Positions 34,847 to 44,856 are shown, counted from the first letter of the stretch. The stretch: 64,000 nt of DNA from JAWKRB01 sp041389885 (GCA_041389885.1 JAWKRB010000005.1:186001-250000); one strand, 5' to 3'. Program-made: numbers and translations. The notes: generated from the letters alone by a model not told the origin.

Positions 34847-37252
34847 GTGGCACTCCTTATCTCCGCCCCCTCTCTGCGCTGCCCGCGTGACGTCAGCATC
34901 GCAGACAGTCCCTGCCGCTCGCTCGGGATCGCCGGGTGGCTTCTGCTTGCGGCTCACGCCGGCTGCGCGAGTACGACGCGCGACGCGCGGGACCCGAACC
35001 CGCTCGATGCGTCGATCCGTCCCTCCGATCACGGCGCCTTGACTGAGCTTCGTTCGGGTGACGCTTCGGCGATGCCCGACCACGCTCCGCTCGACACGCT
35101 GGACGCGCTCGAGGCCGATCACGCGACGCCCTCCCGCCCCGACGTCTCGCCGCGGGACCTCTACACAGCAGACTCATTCGACGCTCGTTCGCCCGCATCC
35201 CTGGCGTGCGAGTCTGGGCCTTGGATCAGCATCGGGGAGGCCGTACGGCTCCCCACTCCAACACCAGGGCCGATCGTCGAATTCTGTCGATACGCTGCGT
35301 CCCAGGTGGCATGGGTCCGCCTTCGGGTCGCGCCAGGGACCGGCTTTCGTGTCGAGGGTGAAGACACCCGCGCCGCCGTGCATGACGGCTGCGAAGCGCT
35401 CCGCTGCCTCAATGATTGGGGCTACGCCAACAACACATCTGAGTCGAGCGATGTGGCGGTCGCGCTACTTGGACGCTATCCCCTCACGACGGCGCCGACG
35501 CTCGACGCGCGCTTCGTCGGCTTCGCGTTGGCGCCCTCGTCGACATGTGAGACAGCACCCCTCGTGGCGCCAGGGGCGAGCTGGTCGGTGGCGCGCAAGA
35601 CCGCGGTCGTCCCGTCGCGATATTGCTCCGCGTGGCCCTGGGGACAGGGCGCGAGGGCGAATTACGTCCGGGTCGAGGTGCCGCCCATGCACGCCCTCGT
35701 CACCGCGCTGAACGTGGCGATCTGGAGGGACTGCGCCGCGCCAGACTGTGAGCATACGCGCGAGTACGCTGCGAGCGAGCGCGCATGGTTCAACACCAGC
35801 AGCCACACGGCGTCGCTCGTCGTTGGGCTCCAGGAGGGCGGAGGCCGGGCGCTGCGCCTTGACCCATTCGACGGCCACTCCTTCTGCGCGACGGCCCCCG
35901 AAGCCGAGCCTGACGGATCGGTCCCTGGCCTCGACCGTGGCCCTGGGTATGAGATCACCGGGTGCGCGACCGCGGCGGCCCGTCGGTGGGTGCGAGTCTC
36001 GCTCCCCGCGCTCTCTCGCCTCGCGATTCGAGGCGATGCTGCGGTGTTCACCGGCTGCGGCGCGTGCGAGTTCCCCGACGCCACAGGCACCTGGTTCAAC
36101 CGTGGACCCGGTCCTCGCGAACTACGCGTCGGATTCGCCTCGGGACAACGCCCCTCCGAGGTCGAGGTGCGCGTCCGTCCGATCGACCCCGCGCTGCGTT
36201 GCGACGGTGCACCCCTGCTGACGCCCGAAGCCCCCCTCCGTGACCTCTCCTTCTCGGCGCCCGGCGAGACGCTGGACGCGTGCGGCCGCTCCCATGCGTC
36301 CGTCCGCTTCGCGCGCGTCGTCGTGCCTGCGGGACAGCGAGTTGTGGTGAGCGCGACAGACGCCGAGCTCAACCTCCTCGACGGGTGCACGACCCGCGCG
36401 TGCGTCGCCTCGTCGGGGGGGCAGATCGTCTGGCACAACGTGACCGGTGCGACGCTCTCGCGGGTGCTTGCGATCGCCGCGGGGACAACCCTCCCCCTGG
36501 TGACGATGCGCCTTGAGACGCCGACTCCAGGCGGCCTCTGCGCGATGCCAACGCCGCTCCGCCCGGGTGAGACCGTGACGGTGGTAGGCCCGGATGCGTT
36601 GGGCGAGCTTCATGCTTGCTCCCGGCCGACGAGGTGGTTCTTCTACCAGGTCGAAGTGCCGCCTGGGCTGCGGCTCGTCGCGAGGGCGTACCCGCCCGGG
36701 TCGAGGGCGAATCCGACGGTGAGCCACATCCTCGCAGGGTGCGAGCCCGCGAGTTGTCCGGAGTGGCGGGAACTAGAGCCATCGCTGTATCTGAACGACA
36801 CGGGCGCGACTCGGCCGATGCTCGTCGCCGTCTCAACCGACGGCGGATACCGCACGCTGGAGGCGACGGTGGAGCGCCCCGGCACCAACGGTCGTTGCTC
36901 GTCCGCGATTCGCGTCGCGATGGGGACGACGCTGCGAGAGCAAAGGACCGTCGACGCTGTCGAGGCCGCACCCGGCAGCTGCTCGATCACCGGGCCGGCC
37001 CTGTACTACGCGGTCCGCGTCGGCGCGCGTCGGCGGCTGGTGGTCTCGAGCGGCGAACTCTCGAGCAACCGCATCATCTCGGTGCGCGACGGCTGCGACG
37101 GCCCCTGCCTCCCTGTCGAGCGTGGCTCGCGCCGAAACGTCGCGGTGACGACCTGGATCAACGCGTCCGACGCCGCGCGCGAAGTGATCGTCATGCTCCA
37201 AGGGCCGCTGGTCTCCGCGGACCTCGGCTTCGACGAGGAGCCCATCCCATAA
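34847..37252 (+). CDS. lipoprotein with six divergent ~115-residue repeats
   Basis: About 800 residues. The N-terminal region contains a signal ending GWLLLAAHAGC. The start is uncertain: GTG 34847 puts the lipid Cys near residue 40, and ATG 34724 would place it at about 80. A Pro/Asp/Ser linker is followed by six diverged repeats of about 115 residues, each beginning with a Cys, ending a strand in RV-x-VP and carrying a GC-x4-C motif then WFN or WHN (DGCEALRC, RDCAAPDC, TGCGAC, DGCTTRAC, AGCEPASC, DGCDGPC). No known family is recognised. It is probably an extracellular binding protein. Confidence 0.75.
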   Translation: MALLISAPSLRCPRDVSIADSPCRSLGIAGWLLLAAHAGCASTTRDARDPNPLDASIRPSDHGALTELRSGDASAMPDHAPLDTLDALEADHATPSRPDVSPRDLYTADSFDARSPASLACESGPWISIGEAVRLPTPTPGPIVEFCRYAASQVAWVRLRVAPGTGFRVEGEDTRAAVHDGCEALRCLNDWGYANNTSESSDVAVALLGRYPLTTAPTLDARFVGFALAPSSTCETAPLVAPGASWSVARKTAVVPSRYCSAWPWGQGARANYVRVEVPPMHALVTALNVAIWRDCAAPDCEHTREYAASERAWFNTSSHTASLVVGLQEGGGRALRLDPFDGHSFCATAPEAEPDGSVPGLDRGPGYEITGCATAAARRWVRVSLPALSRLAIRGDAAVFTGCGACEFPDATGTWFNRGPGPRELRVGFASGQRPSEVEVRVRPIDPALRCDGAPLLTPEAPLRDLSFSAPGETLDACGRSHASVRFARVVVPAGQRVVVSATDAELNLLDGCTTRACVASSGGQIVWHNVTGATLSRVLAIAAGTTLPLVTMRLETPTPGGLCAMPTPLRPGETVTVVGPDALGELHACSRPTRWFFYQVEVPPGLRLVARAYPPGSRANPTVSHILAGCEPASCPEWRELEPSLYLNDTGATRPMLVAVSTDGGYRTLEATVERPGTNGRCSSAIRVAMGTTLREQRTVDAVEAAPGSCSITGPALYYAVRVGARRRLVVSSGELSSNRIISVRDGCDGPCLPVERGSRRNVAVTTWINASDAAREVIVMLQGPLVSADLGFDEEPIP

Positions 37253-37296
37253 TCCGGATCTCACCCAGGCCGCGCGCCAGTGGCGTCGCCCGCCCA
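37253..37296. other. short convergent gap
   Basis: This gap lies between the stop of the six-repeat lipoprotein and the stop of the RNase Z-like remnant. Nothing notable is seen. Confidence 0.3.
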
Positions 37297-37512
37297 TCAC
37301 CGCCGCCGGGGCACGCGCACGCGGTCGAGGTCCCTCACCGCCACTGTCTCCGCGAAGACCTCGCGCGCCTCGCGGAGGTGCTGCGGGTCCGCGTACCGCT
37401 GCGAGAAGTGCGTGATCGCGAGCGCCACCGCGCCTTCACACGGACGTGTGTCCAGCGCGAGGCTCTCCGCGATGCTCGCGGCCGCCGCCTGTGCGGCCCA
37501 AGCGGTCGTCAC
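37297..37512 (-). pseudogene. C-terminal remnant of an RNase Z-like metallo-hydrolase
   Basis: A 71-codon frame contains VALAITHFSQRYADPQHL and REAREVFAETVAVRDLDRV. This corresponds to the end of RNase Z, where LTHFSxRY carries a zinc-binding His and is followed by EAR-x-VF-x-NT. The rest of the enzyme (HxHxDH motif) is absent upstream in all minus frames, so it is a truncated relic. The next 200 bp up to 37730 contain no recognisable gene. Confidence 0.4.
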
Positions 37513-37730
37513 GCTGCGCGAGCCGGTCGGCCGTGATCCACGCGGCCCGTGCTGCCGCCGAAGCTACTGCGCCCCAGCCGGTTACGACACGCGCTGCTTC
37601 TCTCACGCGGCTGCGCGACGCGTGCGCGAGGGCGACGCAGCGGCAGAGCGCACGCGCCGCGGCCGCGAGGCGCGCTTGACAGCCGCGCCGTCGCGCGACT
37701 CCATTCGCCGCCCAACGAGGAGGACAGGCG

Positions 37731-40415
37731 ATGGAGCGAGAGCAGGCGCTGGCGCAGATCGACGCGCTGATCCGGGGCGGACAATTCCAGGAGCTGATGA
37801 CCGGGCGCTTCGCGCTGCGTCACCACGACCGCGCACGGTACCTGAGCGCGGCGCTCACCGCGTCGGCCTCGGGCACGGCGATCGACTGGAGCACCTCGCG
37901 CGCCGACGCCCCCGCCACCGCCGACGCGATCGTCGCGTGGATCACCCCCGAGCGCACGCCGAGGCAGGTCCAGACCGTGGCCTGGACCCTGAGCCTCGAC
38001 GACCCCAACCCCATGTCTCGCAAGGACTTCGCGCTCGCCGTAGCCCAGCGCGCGCCGACGCGGAGCGCCTTCGCGTCGGAGAACCTCGGGGCCTCTGCCC
38101 GCGGCGAGGCGGCCTTCGCCGAGCTCGAGCCCGCGGTGGCCGCGGCGATGCGCGACGCGCTGCTCGCGGGCGCGCCCTGGAGCAGCGCCTTCGACGCGAT
38201 GACCCCTGCGGGGCGCGTCGAGGTGATGCGGGCGTGGGCGCGCTCGTCGGTGGAGCTGCCCGAGCACCGCCTGCGAGACTTCAGAGACGCGGCCTCCGCC
38301 GCGCCGGCGGAGTACGGCGCCCTCGTCGCGCGGGCCGCGCTCAAGGTCCGCAAGAACGACGTCGACCGCCTGTGGATCGAGCTCGGCGCCCTCGACGCCG
38401 ACGCGGTCGAGGCCGTGCTCCGCGCCCTCCGCGCGAAGGACGCGCACTTCGCGAGGCTCGCGTTTCACGCCGCCCGCGCGGGCACGGCCGCCTGCGCCGA
38501 GGGCCTCGCGCGGCTGCTCCCCGACGCCGCCCGCGGCCGCGCGTGCGCGCGCTGGCTCTCGCTCATGGGAGCGGTCGGTCGCGAGTCCCTGGAGGCCGCG
38601 CGGGCGCGCGCGAGCGGCAAGGCCAAGGCCGACCAGCGGGTGCGGGCGCTCTGCGACGAGGCCCTCGCGATCCCCGGCGCGCCCTTCGTGCTCCGGGCGC
38701 TCGACAACGAGCCCTCGGGGTGGAGCCTCGACGCGACGCGCTTCGCGATCGACCCGCTCCCGGCGCCCGCGGAGGGTACGGCCCCGCACGCGCCGACGCC
38801 CCTCGACGCGCTCTGCCGCGCGGTCGACGCGTCGACGCCGCAGCGCGCCGACCTCTCGCCCGAGGGGTGGGCCGACCTCCTGCAGGTCGCCACCCTCGAT
38901 CTCTGGATCGACGACCGCGACGCGGCCTTCTCCCTCGCGGAGTCGCTCGGGCTGCTGGGCTGGGGCGCCGACCCTGGGCGCGTGCTCGCGGCCCTCGACC
39001 GCTGCGACCTCGACCGCGCGCTGCGCCCCGGGGGGCAGGGCCTCGGGCTGGGGCACGTGCTCCTCGGGATGAACGCGTCCCGCGAGCTGTGGCTGCACGC
39101 CCTCGCGCGCTACGCGTCGCGACGTCGCCAGAGCTATCTGGGGAGCGTCGAGCGGCATTTCATCACCCCCCTCACGACCTGGGGCGGCCCCGACGCGGCG
39201 GCCCTCGCGGCCCTCGCGCGGCACATCGAGCTGACGCGCTCGCACGGGATCCGCGCCGACGAGCTCGCGCGCTACCCCACGCTGGAGTCCTGCGCCGACG
39301 CGGGGACGTCGTGGCGCTCGGCGGCGACCCACGCCGACCTCCGCGCGCGGGTGACCGTCACCGGCGCGACGAAGGTCACCCTGCGCGCACGCGGCGCGAT
39401 CACCTTCGAGGTCGACGTCGCGCGAAGGCGATGGTCCCAGCAGGGCCTCGAGGGGCCCGCGGAGGGAGGCACGACGCTCTTCGGCCACGAGCGCGCGGTG
39501 CAGCTCGACGTCGAGCTCGTCGACCGCGCCGCGCGCCTCGCGGCGAACGGGACGCACCTCCTCGACGGTCCCAAGGGGCACCTCTACGAGCGCGCGCCCC
39601 TCGGCGCGGGGCACCTCGAGGTCGAGACCGACGGGCGCATCGCGCGGGTCACCCTCACCGCGATGCGCGGCATGCGCCTCGCCCAGAGGGTCACCAGCGT
39701 CGCCGGCTTCGACGAGCTCAAGTCCCTCAAGGACCTCGCCGAAGGCACCGACGACGTCACCGCCCAGGCCCTCGCCGTGGCCGCGCGCTTCTCCCCCGAC
39801 GAGGCCCTGCGCGCCGCGGCCGAGAAGGCCCTGAGCGAGGCGGGAGACTTCGCGGCGCCCTGGCGCGAGGCCCTCGGGCTCCGCGCCGTCGAGGCCGTCG
39901 AGCGGCGCTTCGAGGTCGAGCCCTTCGCGGTGAGCGCGAAGCGCTTCGAGACGCTCAAGGCGCCCAAGAAGGTCAAGGTCGCCGAGGGGGTGCAGGGCTT
40001 CGCCAGGGCCCTCGCCGTGGGCAACCCCGCGCAGCCCAAGTGGGGACGCGGCGCCGTGAGCGAAGACTCCGTGTACCTCGTCGAGGGAGACGGCTGGCGG
40101 GGAGAGGGCGTGCGCTCGGCGAAGGGGCTCCTCGACACCAGCATGCCCGCGATCACCACCTGGAACTCCCGCGGCACCGGCCGCTGGGCCGGCGAGCCCG
40201 GCCAGTGGATGCTCGTCGTCTGCGACGACCTCCAGCAGGAGCAGGACGACTGGGAGACCATGTCCTTCGCCTTCGGCGCCTGGCGCGTCGCCGAGGGCGT
40301 CGCCCTCGCGGCGTGGAAGGGCCAGCGCGACGAGCTCGCGACCCTCATGGGGCTCCCCGACGGCCTCCCGCCCCGCAGCGCGTGGACCGACATCAAGGTC
40401 TGGATCGGCGAGTGA
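37731..40415 (+). CDS. large hypothetical protein (894 aa)
   Basis: A soluble, Ala/Arg/Glu-rich protein without signal peptide. Its first 500 residues look helical and repeat-like (many ALDADAVEAVLRALRA-type helices). The middle (about 520-640) is beta-rich with VTVTGATKVTLRARG and GHLEVETDGRIARVTLTAM. The C-terminal part has conserved-looking Trp/Gly blocks (WNSRGTGRWAGEPGQWML). I do not recognise the family. Its stop overlaps the GTG of the next gene (GTGA), so the two very large proteins are made together and probably act together. GGAGGAC lies upstream of the ATG. Confidence 0.72.
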   Translation: MEREQALAQIDALIRGGQFQELMTGRFALRHHDRARYLSAALTASASGTAIDWSTSRADAPATADAIVAWITPERTPRQVQTVAWTLSLDDPNPMSRKDFALAVAQRAPTRSAFASENLGASARGEAAFAELEPAVAAAMRDALLAGAPWSSAFDAMTPAGRVEVMRAWARSSVELPEHRLRDFRDAASAAPAEYGALVARAALKVRKNDVDRLWIELGALDADAVEAVLRALRAKDAHFARLAFHAARAGTAACAEGLARLLPDAARGRACARWLSLMGAVGRESLEAARARASGKAKADQRVRALCDEALAIPGAPFVLRALDNEPSGWSLDATRFAIDPLPAPAEGTAPHAPTPLDALCRAVDASTPQRADLSPEGWADLLQVATLDLWIDDRDAAFSLAESLGLLGWGADPGRVLAALDRCDLDRALRPGGQGLGLGHVLLGMNASRELWLHALARYASRRRQSYLGSVERHFITPLTTWGGPDAAALAALARHIELTRSHGIRADELARYPTLESCADAGTSWRSAATHADLRARVTVTGATKVTLRARGAITFEVDVARRRWSQQGLEGPAEGGTTLFGHERAVQLDVELVDRAARLAANGTHLLDGPKGHLYERAPLGAGHLEVETDGRIARVTLTAMRGMRLAQRVTSVAGFDELKSLKDLAEGTDDVTAQALAVAARFSPDEALRAAAEKALSEAGDFAAPWREALGLRAVEAVERRFEVEPFAVSAKRFETLKAPKKVKVAEGVQGFARALAVGNPAQPKWGRGAVSEDSVYLVEGDGWRGEGVRSAKGLLDTSMPAITTWNSRGTGRWAGEPGQWMLVVCDDLQQEQDDWETMSFAFGAWRVAEGVALAAWKGQRDELATLMGLPDGLPPRSAWTDIKVWIGE

Positions 40416-42574
40416 ACCCCTTGCGCGGCAAGGTGATCGCGCTCATCGGGGGCTTCGCAGAGCCCCGCGACGCGCTCGCCGCCGCGCTGCGCGCCCTGGG
40501 CGCCGAGGTGCTCGACGCGACGGTCCCCCGGTGCGACCTCGCGGTCGTGGGCGAGGGGGCCGACGCCGAGGCCCTCCGCGCGGAGTCTCTCGGCGTGCCC
40601 ACCACCGGCGCGCAGGGGCTCGCGCGGCTCCTGGGCCGAGAGCGCCTCGACGCGCTCCTCGGCGCGCCCCCGAACGCCCCTCCGCGACCGCCCATGCCCG
40701 AGGCGCGTCCCTACGCGACCCCGCGCCCCCGCCGCCCGCCGCGCCCGAGCGAGAGTACACCCATCCCCTTGCGCCGCAGGCTCTCGCGCGAGGTGGTGGT
40801 GATGGATCCCCTCGACGAAGACGCCCTCGAAGCCCTCGCGCGGCGGGTGACGGCGGCCACCGACGGGGTGAGCCGCGACGAGCTCGTGCGGAGCGCCGCG
40901 CCGGGCGTGGGCGCGGGCTCGGTGTGGCTCCAGCTCTGGCGCCGCGGGCAGGTCGACCTCCCCCGTATGCCCTCGCACTGGGAGACCCTGGCCTTCGTGG
41001 GCCACGCCCTCGACGCCGGGGAGCTCATGCGCTTTCTCACGCGCTACGCGCCGGGGGAGCACCTCTGGGGCGCGATGCTCCCGCGTTGGCCCTCGAGCGT
41101 CGACCGCATCGCCATGGAGGTCTACCTCCGCGACCCCTGGGACCGCGCGCCCGCCGAGCTCTCGGACGACGCCCGCCGCGGCCTCGCCTGGGTGCGCGCC
41201 CGCGCGGGCGACCGGGTGTGGAAGCCCTCCGCGCGCGTCGACCGCTGGCTCGCGGCGCGCACCCTCGACGGCGACCTCGGCGGCGAGGCCCACGCCTTCG
41301 AGGGCGGCGAGGTCGTCGGACTACGCATCACCGACCGCGGCGCGCCCACGGAGCACTGGCCCGGGTTTGTCGCGTCGCTGACCACCCCCGAGCGCCTCGC
41401 CGAGGCCCTCGCCGCGGAGTGCGTCGCCCGCGCGAGGCGCGGAGGCGAGGTGCCGTGGTCCCGCGCGCGCGATGGGCTGTCTCGGGTGCCTGACGAGGCG
41501 CTCCCGGCGCTGATCGACGCCGCGTCCTCCGAGGGGCGCGACGGAGAAGGACTGGCCGAGGGGCTCTTGCGCGCGCGCGACGACGCCCCGGAGACCCTCG
41601 GTGTCGCGGCCCTCGCGACGCGTCCCGGTCGCTGGCAGCGCAGGGTCGCGGTGTCGTGCGCGATGCTCCGTCACCGAGAGCGCGGTACGTCACCGCCCGA
41701 CGCGCTGGTCGACGCGCTGGTGCTCGAGCCCGGCTCCCCGTCGCTCACCTGGATCGCCACCGAGCTGCACGCGCGCCTCGGCGAGCGCACGCGTCGAAGC
41801 CTCTGGGCGCGCGCCTCGGCCTGGCGCGCAGACGACCTCGTCGCCCGCTCGCTCCCGGCGTCGGTGCTCCCGCGAGACGCCCTGCGCGCCCTTGATCCCG
41901 CGCGTCGACGGGCGCTCGTCGCGCGACGTCTGCGCGACCCCTACGGGCTCCCAGCCGCGGCGGTCTTCGCGGCGGAGGTCGACGACGACGCTCTCCGCGC
42001 CGAGGTGATCGAGGCCGCGCTGAAGTCTTCGGGCGACGAGCGCGACGCGGTGAGCGTGGGCCTCGGGGCCCTCGACGCCGAGACCCTCTACGCGGCCCTG
42101 TCGCGCGCGCCGCGGGGACCTCGCGAGCGAGAGTTCGCGCTGGCCCTGGTGATCTCCCTCGCGCGCCGCGCCGAGCGCGGGCTCGCGTGGGACGCGCCCC
42201 TCGACCTCGCCCTCCGCGTCGACCTGGTCCCGTCGCCCTGGCGCTGGGACCCGTGGGCCGACGTGCTCGCCAAGGCCCTGCTCTCGCTGCCGCCCTTGCG
42301 CGCGCAGGCGCCCGTGCTCGCGGCCCTCGACACCACCGACCCCGAAGAATTCTCCCGCGCGTTTCGCTTCGTGGGCGCGCTGCCGACGGAGGGCGTGCTG
42401 CGCCGCGCCTTCGCGGGCCTCATCGAGCTCCCGCGCGCGCTCTCGCAGCAGCAGCGGCGCCGCATCGACGACGGCCTCGCGACCCTCGACGACCGCCGCC
42501 GGTGGTGCGCCTGGGCCCTCACCGCGGGCGCCGCGGGCGCCGCGCGGGAGCTGGTGAAGCCCTACGCGCGGTGA
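40412..42574 (+). CDS. large protein with BRCT-like N-terminal domain (720 aa)
   Basis: The GTG start at 40412 overlaps the upstream stop. Residues 1-75 (GKVIALIGGF, LRALGAEVLDATVPRCDLAV, GVPTTGAQGLARLLG) fit a BRCT domain, which binds phosphopeptides or DNA ends in repair proteins such as LigA. A Pro/Arg linker (about 85-125) follows, then about 590 residues of Ala/Arg/Leu-rich helical sequence resembling the helical half of the upstream protein. Function is unknown. BRCT plus a co-translated helical partner suggests a scaffold in DNA metabolism or signalling, which is inference. Confidence 0.7.
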   Translation: MNPLRGKVIALIGGFAEPRDALAAALRALGAEVLDATVPRCDLAVVGEGADAEALRAESLGVPTTGAQGLARLLGRERLDALLGAPPNAPPRPPMPEARPYATPRPRRPPRPSESTPIPLRRRLSREVVVMDPLDEDALEALARRVTAATDGVSRDELVRSAAPGVGAGSVWLQLWRRGQVDLPRMPSHWETLAFVGHALDAGELMRFLTRYAPGEHLWGAMLPRWPSSVDRIAMEVYLRDPWDRAPAELSDDARRGLAWVRARAGDRVWKPSARVDRWLAARTLDGDLGGEAHAFEGGEVVGLRITDRGAPTEHWPGFVASLTTPERLAEALAAECVARARRGGEVPWSRARDGLSRVPDEALPALIDAASSEGRDGEGLAEGLLRARDDAPETLGVAALATRPGRWQRRVAVSCAMLRHRERGTSPPDALVDALVLEPGSPSLTWIATELHARLGERTRRSLWARASAWRADDLVARSLPASVLPRDALRALDPARRRALVARRLRDPYGLPAAAVFAAEVDDDALRAEVIEAALKSSGDERDAVSVGLGALDAETLYAALSRAPRGPREREFALALVISLARRAERGLAWDAPLDLALRVDLVPSPWRWDPWADVLAKALLSLPPLRAQAPVLAALDTTDPEEFSRAFRFVGALPTEGVLRRAFAGLIELPRALSQQQRRRIDDGLATLDDRRRWCAWALTAGAAGAARELVKPYAR

Positions 42575-42578
42575 GCAG

Positions 42579-42836
42579 GATCTCGTTGCTGCGCAACGGA
42601 GCATCGCGGGCCCCTCCACCTCGCCCCTCCTCCATGGGCTTCGCCGATGGAGGAGGGGCTGAGACACAAGGGATGGCAGACACATCCGCGCGGTCTCAAG
42701 CAATGCGACGCATCCCAAGGGCCGTTTGACGCAGAGACTCACCCCGAAGGACGCAACCCCTCCTCCATCGGCGAAGCCCATGGAGGAGGGGGCGGGGTGG
42801 AGGGGCCTGCGATGCTCTCGTTGCCGTGCAACGACA
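42579..42836. mobile_element. palindromic repeat element, family A core (inverted copy)
   Basis: Inverted arms (about 42579-42656 and 42762-42836) contain the same inner palindrome, cctcctccat plus the gggcttcgccg loop, as the element at 24960-25529. The spacer matches that element's spacer in reverse orientation (tgagaccgcgcggatgtg is shared). The outer arm sequence with gcgttcgacacacaagtca is missing. It fills the gap between the BRCT-like gene and the FG-GAP gene. Confidence 0.75.
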
Positions 42837-42845
42837 TCGGTGCGC

Positions 42846-44479
42846 TCAACTCCGCGGGACGTAGCCGTTGCGCAGGAGGTTCGCGCGCCCGGTGGGCCAC
42901 GGGAGGCACGCCCGTGGGAGCCGGGGACGGTGAGCACCCACGCGCTCTCGGGGCCTTCGTCTTTGAGGGCGACGACGATCTCGAGGGATCCGTCTCCGTC
43001 GAGGTCGGCGACAGTGGGCACGCTCATCGCGCCGCGTCCTGGGAGGGCGACGCGGTGCTGCAGCGCGCCGTCTGCGCCGACGACGTAGAGCGCGCTCGCG
43101 CCTGCGCGGGGCGAGTAGGTCGCGAAGATCACCTCGGGCACGCCGTCTCCCGAGAGGTCGGCCACGGCGACGCCCGCGGTGAGCACGTCGGCGGCGGCGG
43201 TGTACTCGAAGCGCCATCGCAGGGTGCGCGCGGCGGTCGCGAGGTGCACGGCGCCGTCGAAGCCCGCGAAGACCACCTCCAGGCCAGGGGACGCCGGGTC
43301 GATCTCGGCGACGGAGGGCTGGTTGGTGAGTCCGACGACGTTGGTCCCGTCGAAGTCGCGCAGGCCGGCGAGGTAGCGGGGACGTGCAGGGGCTCCTCCC
43401 ACCCCGCGGCGCGGCTGGCGTCGGGCTGGAGCACCCAGAGCGCGACGCCGCGGGTGCGGTCGCTCTGCGCGGCGTTCTGCACGCTGCCGACGACGACGAT
43501 CTCGTTGCGTCCGTCTCCGTCGAGGTCGGCGATGGCCGGCGCGGAGTTGGTGAAGTGCGCCTGGTTCGCGGCCTCTTCGTCGTCGGCGTAGCCCTGCCGC
43601 GCGAGGGCGTAGTCGTGCAGAAACCGCACGCCCTGCACCTTGCGGCGCATACGAAACATCGGGTTCGCGTCGAAGGTCACGCCGTCGCCCCGGTGCCAGG
43701 AGAGGTACGCGTTGTCTTGCGCGCCCACGACGTCCCACCGCGCTGTCCGCGTCGAGGGGACCGACGGCGACGTTCTGGTCATAGCCCCCGGTGACGAAGC
43801 ACTGGTCGTCGCAGCCCGAGGTGCCCGTGGTGTTGGGCGGCCAGCCGGGGAGCACGGTCCTGTCTCCGCGGAGGGCGAGGAGGATGTCGCGCGGCGATCC
43901 GTTCACGCCGGGGAGCGGCCCGGTGGTGAGGGCGACGAGCTCGGGGCGCCCGTCTCCGTCGAGGTCGCCCGCGGCGAGGCTCCGCAGCTCGTCGCGCCAG
44001 GTGAACGGAAAGCCCTGCACCGCAACGCCTCTCGCGTCGAGCAGGTGCACCTGCCCGCGCGACGCGAAGGCCACCTCGAGCTTCGCGTCGCCCGCGAGGT
44101 CGGTCACCACCGGCGACGCCCACACCCGCCCGCCCCCGGCACCGCGTAGGACCACAGCGCGGTCCCGTCTGCGCGAAACGCCGCGACCCTGCCTGCGCGG
44201 GCGACGATGACCTCGTTGCGTCCGTCTCCGTCGAGGTCGGCCACCGCGGGGACGCGAGCCACCTCGTCGCCGCCCGCGTTGAGCGCGCACGCGGACGGGC
44301 GCTCGCGAGACCCGAGTGCCGCCTCCGGGCGAGGCCGCGCACGAGGGCGCGGGGAGGGCGACCACCGCGTCGGCGCGGGGGGTGACGGACGCGTCGGAGG
44401 GGGTGCTCGGGACGGGGCTCGCGTCGCAGGCGCCCAGGGCGATCATGGCGAGGGGGGCGAAGGGCCAGCGGCTACCCAT
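42846..44479 (-). CDS. FG-GAP/VCBS repeat lipoprotein, broken by about five apparent indels
   Basis: A lipoprotein signal (PLAMIALGAC) starts the product at ATG 44479. Beta-propeller repeats with the calcium-binding DLDGDGRNE-type motif follow (VADLDGDGRNEVIV, AGDLDGDGRPELVAL, IADLDGDGRNEIVVVG, VADLSGDGVPEVIF, VADLDGDGSLEIVVAL), ending RNGYVPRS. Pieces lie in different frames, with joins near 44318, 44135, 43755, 43387 and 42905. At 43755 adding one base gives a smooth LDADSARWDVVG. The protein is about 540 residues, exported and probably a seven-bladed propeller of integrin-alpha type. Confidence 0.7.
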
Positions 44480-44497
44480 CCCGGGAGGATAGGGCAT

Positions 44498-44730
44498 CTC
44501 GGGAGGGCGATGGGGGCCGAGGGGCCATCGCTTCTTCGGAGCCGAAGAATGATAGGCGCTTCGAGTGCGCTCGCTCTACGCTGTCGGGAGATCGTGCATT
44601 TCTCTCATGAGAACAGCAAGTGAGTGCCACTCTCGACAGGGACTGGGGCGATCCGCGCCGCGGGCGTCGCCGGGTGTGAGGTCACGCGCGGGGCCTCGGA
44701 GAGTGCTCGCGTCTCTCCAGACTCCAATGA
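44498..44730. other. intergenic region
   Basis: This region lies upstream of the FG-GAP gene on the minus strand. It is somewhat less GC-rich (cttcttcggagccgaagaat forms a short hairpin at about 44530). No gene is seen. Confidence 0.35.
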
Positions 44731-44856
44731 GATGTTGAAGGGTTGAGGTGAACCCACGCCGCGGGCCCACACCGCGCTACCGCGCGCCTTCTCCCGAGGC
44801 GCTGCGTTCGACACACAAGTCATGAATCCGCCTGGAAACAAGCGTGATGCGCCCGC
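44731..44856. repeat. solo arm of the family A palindromic repeat
   Basis: About 125 bp match the outer left arm of the element at 24960 (gaagggtt, then ttctcccg, gcgttcgacacacaagtca, aaacaagcgtgatgcgcc), with no inverted partner. It ends one base from the helicase stop codon. Confidence 0.7.

Noticed and set aside
37280..40411. Extension of the BRCT-like gene upstream to 37280
   Set aside because: That stretch is Arg/Pro-rich shadow sequence over the 894-residue gene; the coding pattern in this frame starts at the overlapping GTG 40412.
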